The position numbers and the translations under genes were made by a program. Below, in pieces: positions 63,209-64,000 of a stretch of DNA of 64,000 nt; position 1 is the stretch's first letter, and each line of letters opens with the position of its first letter. Under the pieces are notes generated by a model. It saw only the letters and a list, made by a program, of their open reading frames with translations. It was not told the origin of the DNA and did not search any database. The stretch comes from Gemmatimonadaceae bacterium (lineage in GTDB: Bacteria > Gemmatimonadota > Gemmatimonadetes > Gemmatimonadales > Gemmatimonadaceae), in NCBI GenBank assembly GCA_020852815.1, contig JADZAN010000028.1, positions 62,001 through 126,000 on the forward strand, written 5' to 3'.

Positions 63209-64000
63209 ATGATGCGGTCCGCCCCTTCGACATCCTTGCTGCGCCACCGCCTGCGATCGCTGATCGTGGCCGGAGGCGTTGCCGTCGTGTCGCAGGGGCC
63301 GCTGGCCGCGCAGGCACCGCTTGCCGCGCAGCCGCCGGCGACGGGGAGCGTGGCGCGCGCGCTCGCCTTTGGGATCGGCGAGAGCATGGTCTACGACGTG
63401 AAGTTCGGGCTGTTCAACGTCGGGACGGCGCGCATGGAAGTGGTGGGGCTCGACACCGTTCGCGGGCGCAAGGTGTGGCACACGAAGCTGGAGATCACCG
63501 GGGGCATTCCCGGCTATCGCGTGCACGACGTGCTGGAGAGCTGGATCGACGTCGAGACGTTCAACTCGCTGCGGCATCGGCAGGCGACGGTCGAGGGGAA
63601 GCGCGAACGCACCAGGGTCTACGACATCTTTCCCGAGCGCGGCGTCTATCGCGAGCAGGGCAAGGGGGAGTTCCCCACGGTGACCAACCCGCTCGACGAG
63701 GGGGCGTTCATCTTCTTCGTGCGCAACCAACCGTTGGAAGTGGGAAAGCAGTACGACTTCCCGCGCTACTTCATCCCCGACCGCAACCCTGTCACCGTCA
63801 TCACGGCGCGCAAGGAATCGCTCACGGTGCCGGCGGGGACGTTCCAGACGATCGTCATCAAGCCGATCATCAAGTCCAAGGGGGTCTTCTCGAAGAACGG
63901 ACGCGCCGAGATCTGGTTCACCGACGACGACCGGCGGCTGATGGTGCGGATGGAGACGCACGTCGTCTTCGGGACGATCTCGTTGCAGCTCCGCGAGTTC
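63209..64000 (+). CDS. DUF3108-domain secreted protein (cut by window edge)
   Basis: The first 264 residues of an exported protein, open at the right edge. ATG at 63209 has GAGGAA upstream; the signal peptide is hydrophobic to about residue 35. The mature part matches DUF3108: GESMVYDVKFGLFNVGTARMEV, then VWHTKLEITGGIPGYRVHDVLESWID, DEGAFIFFVRNQPLEVGK and ITARKESLTVPAGTFQTIVIKPI, and near the cut GRAEIWFTDDDRRLMVRMET. Family members are predicted periplasmic beta proteins of unknown role. The gene is divergent from tesB across 203 bases. Confidence 0.88.
   Translation, partial: MMRSAPSTSLLRHRLRSLIVAGGVAVVSQGPLAAQAPLAAQPPATGSVARALAFGIGESMVYDVKFGLFNVGTARMEVVGLDTVRGRKVWHTKLEITGGIPGYRVHDVLESWIDVETFNSLRHRQATVEGKRERTRVYDIFPERGVYREQGKGEFPTVTNPLDEGAFIFFVRNQPLEVGKQYDFPRYFIPDRNPVTVITARKESLTVPAGTFQTIVIKPIIKSKGVFSKNGRAEIWFTDDDRRLMVRMETHVVFGTISLQLREF

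Overview
The window is GC-rich bacterial chromosome with dense genes on both strands. The best guess for the source is a member of Gemmatimonadota or a relative. This is an inference from two SusC/SusD outer-membrane pairs in a high-GC background, many secreted proteins whose signal peptides end in an A-Q type cleavage site, a VPS10/BNR-repeat protein, and a persistent GTTAGGC/GTTAGGG word that supplies most of the TTA leucine codons I noticed. No rRNA, tRNA, insertion sequence or CRISPR array was found.

Left edge (1-6.0 kb, minus strand): the leading end of a type I-G (formerly I-U) CRISPR-Cas operon. A Cas3 helicase with a C-terminal HD nuclease is followed, with a one-base overlap, by a small GSU0052-type Cas8. 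Downstream, where Cas7 (Csb1) would be expected, lies an edge-truncated protein whose N-terminus resembles the palm region of Cas10/Cmr2 proteins. Behind the operon is a 0.75-kb stretch with no gene and a VapC-type PIN toxin that has lost its first strand and first acidic residue.

6-19 kb: secreted and housekeeping genes (D-aminoacylase-like amidohydrolase, propionyl-CoA synthetase, HAD phosphatase, MDR oxidoreductase, a SET-domain methyltransferase) and a copper/cytochrome-oxidase assembly run (a Sco1-PCuAC fusion, then CtaG) that continues by an ATGA overlap into a CBM9/DUF5916 outer-membrane protein.

19-34 kb: signalling around a SusC/SusD pair. A multi-PAS hybrid histidine kinase and an HD-GYP response regulator overlap by ATGA. 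On the other side of the SusCD genes is a 1568-residue protein joining TPRs, HD-GYP, a near-canonical GGDEF domain, a STAND-type ATPase and further TPRs.

34-46 kb: a lipoprotein, a two-domain cupredoxin-like protein, a second SusC/SusD pair, a large VPS10/BNR protein with a glycine-rich tail, and a secreted CarboxypepD_reg/TonB-plug protein without a barrel.

46-64 kb: a CDF metal exporter and M48 metalloprotease; a probable keto-sugar module (DUF1080 hydrolase, nucleoside-type MFS permease, Tat-exported Gfo/Idh/MocA oxidoreductase); then a minus-strand run of hydrolases (phosphodiesterase-type, amidohydrolase, GH29 fucosidase with a second Gfo/Idh/MocA enzyme), a PP2C phosphatase, a beta-lactamase-fold serine hydrolase, TesB, and a DUF3108 gene cut by the right edge. 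The two Gfo/Idh/MocA genes share a tandem CGTCTTCT octamer array directly before their ATG codons.
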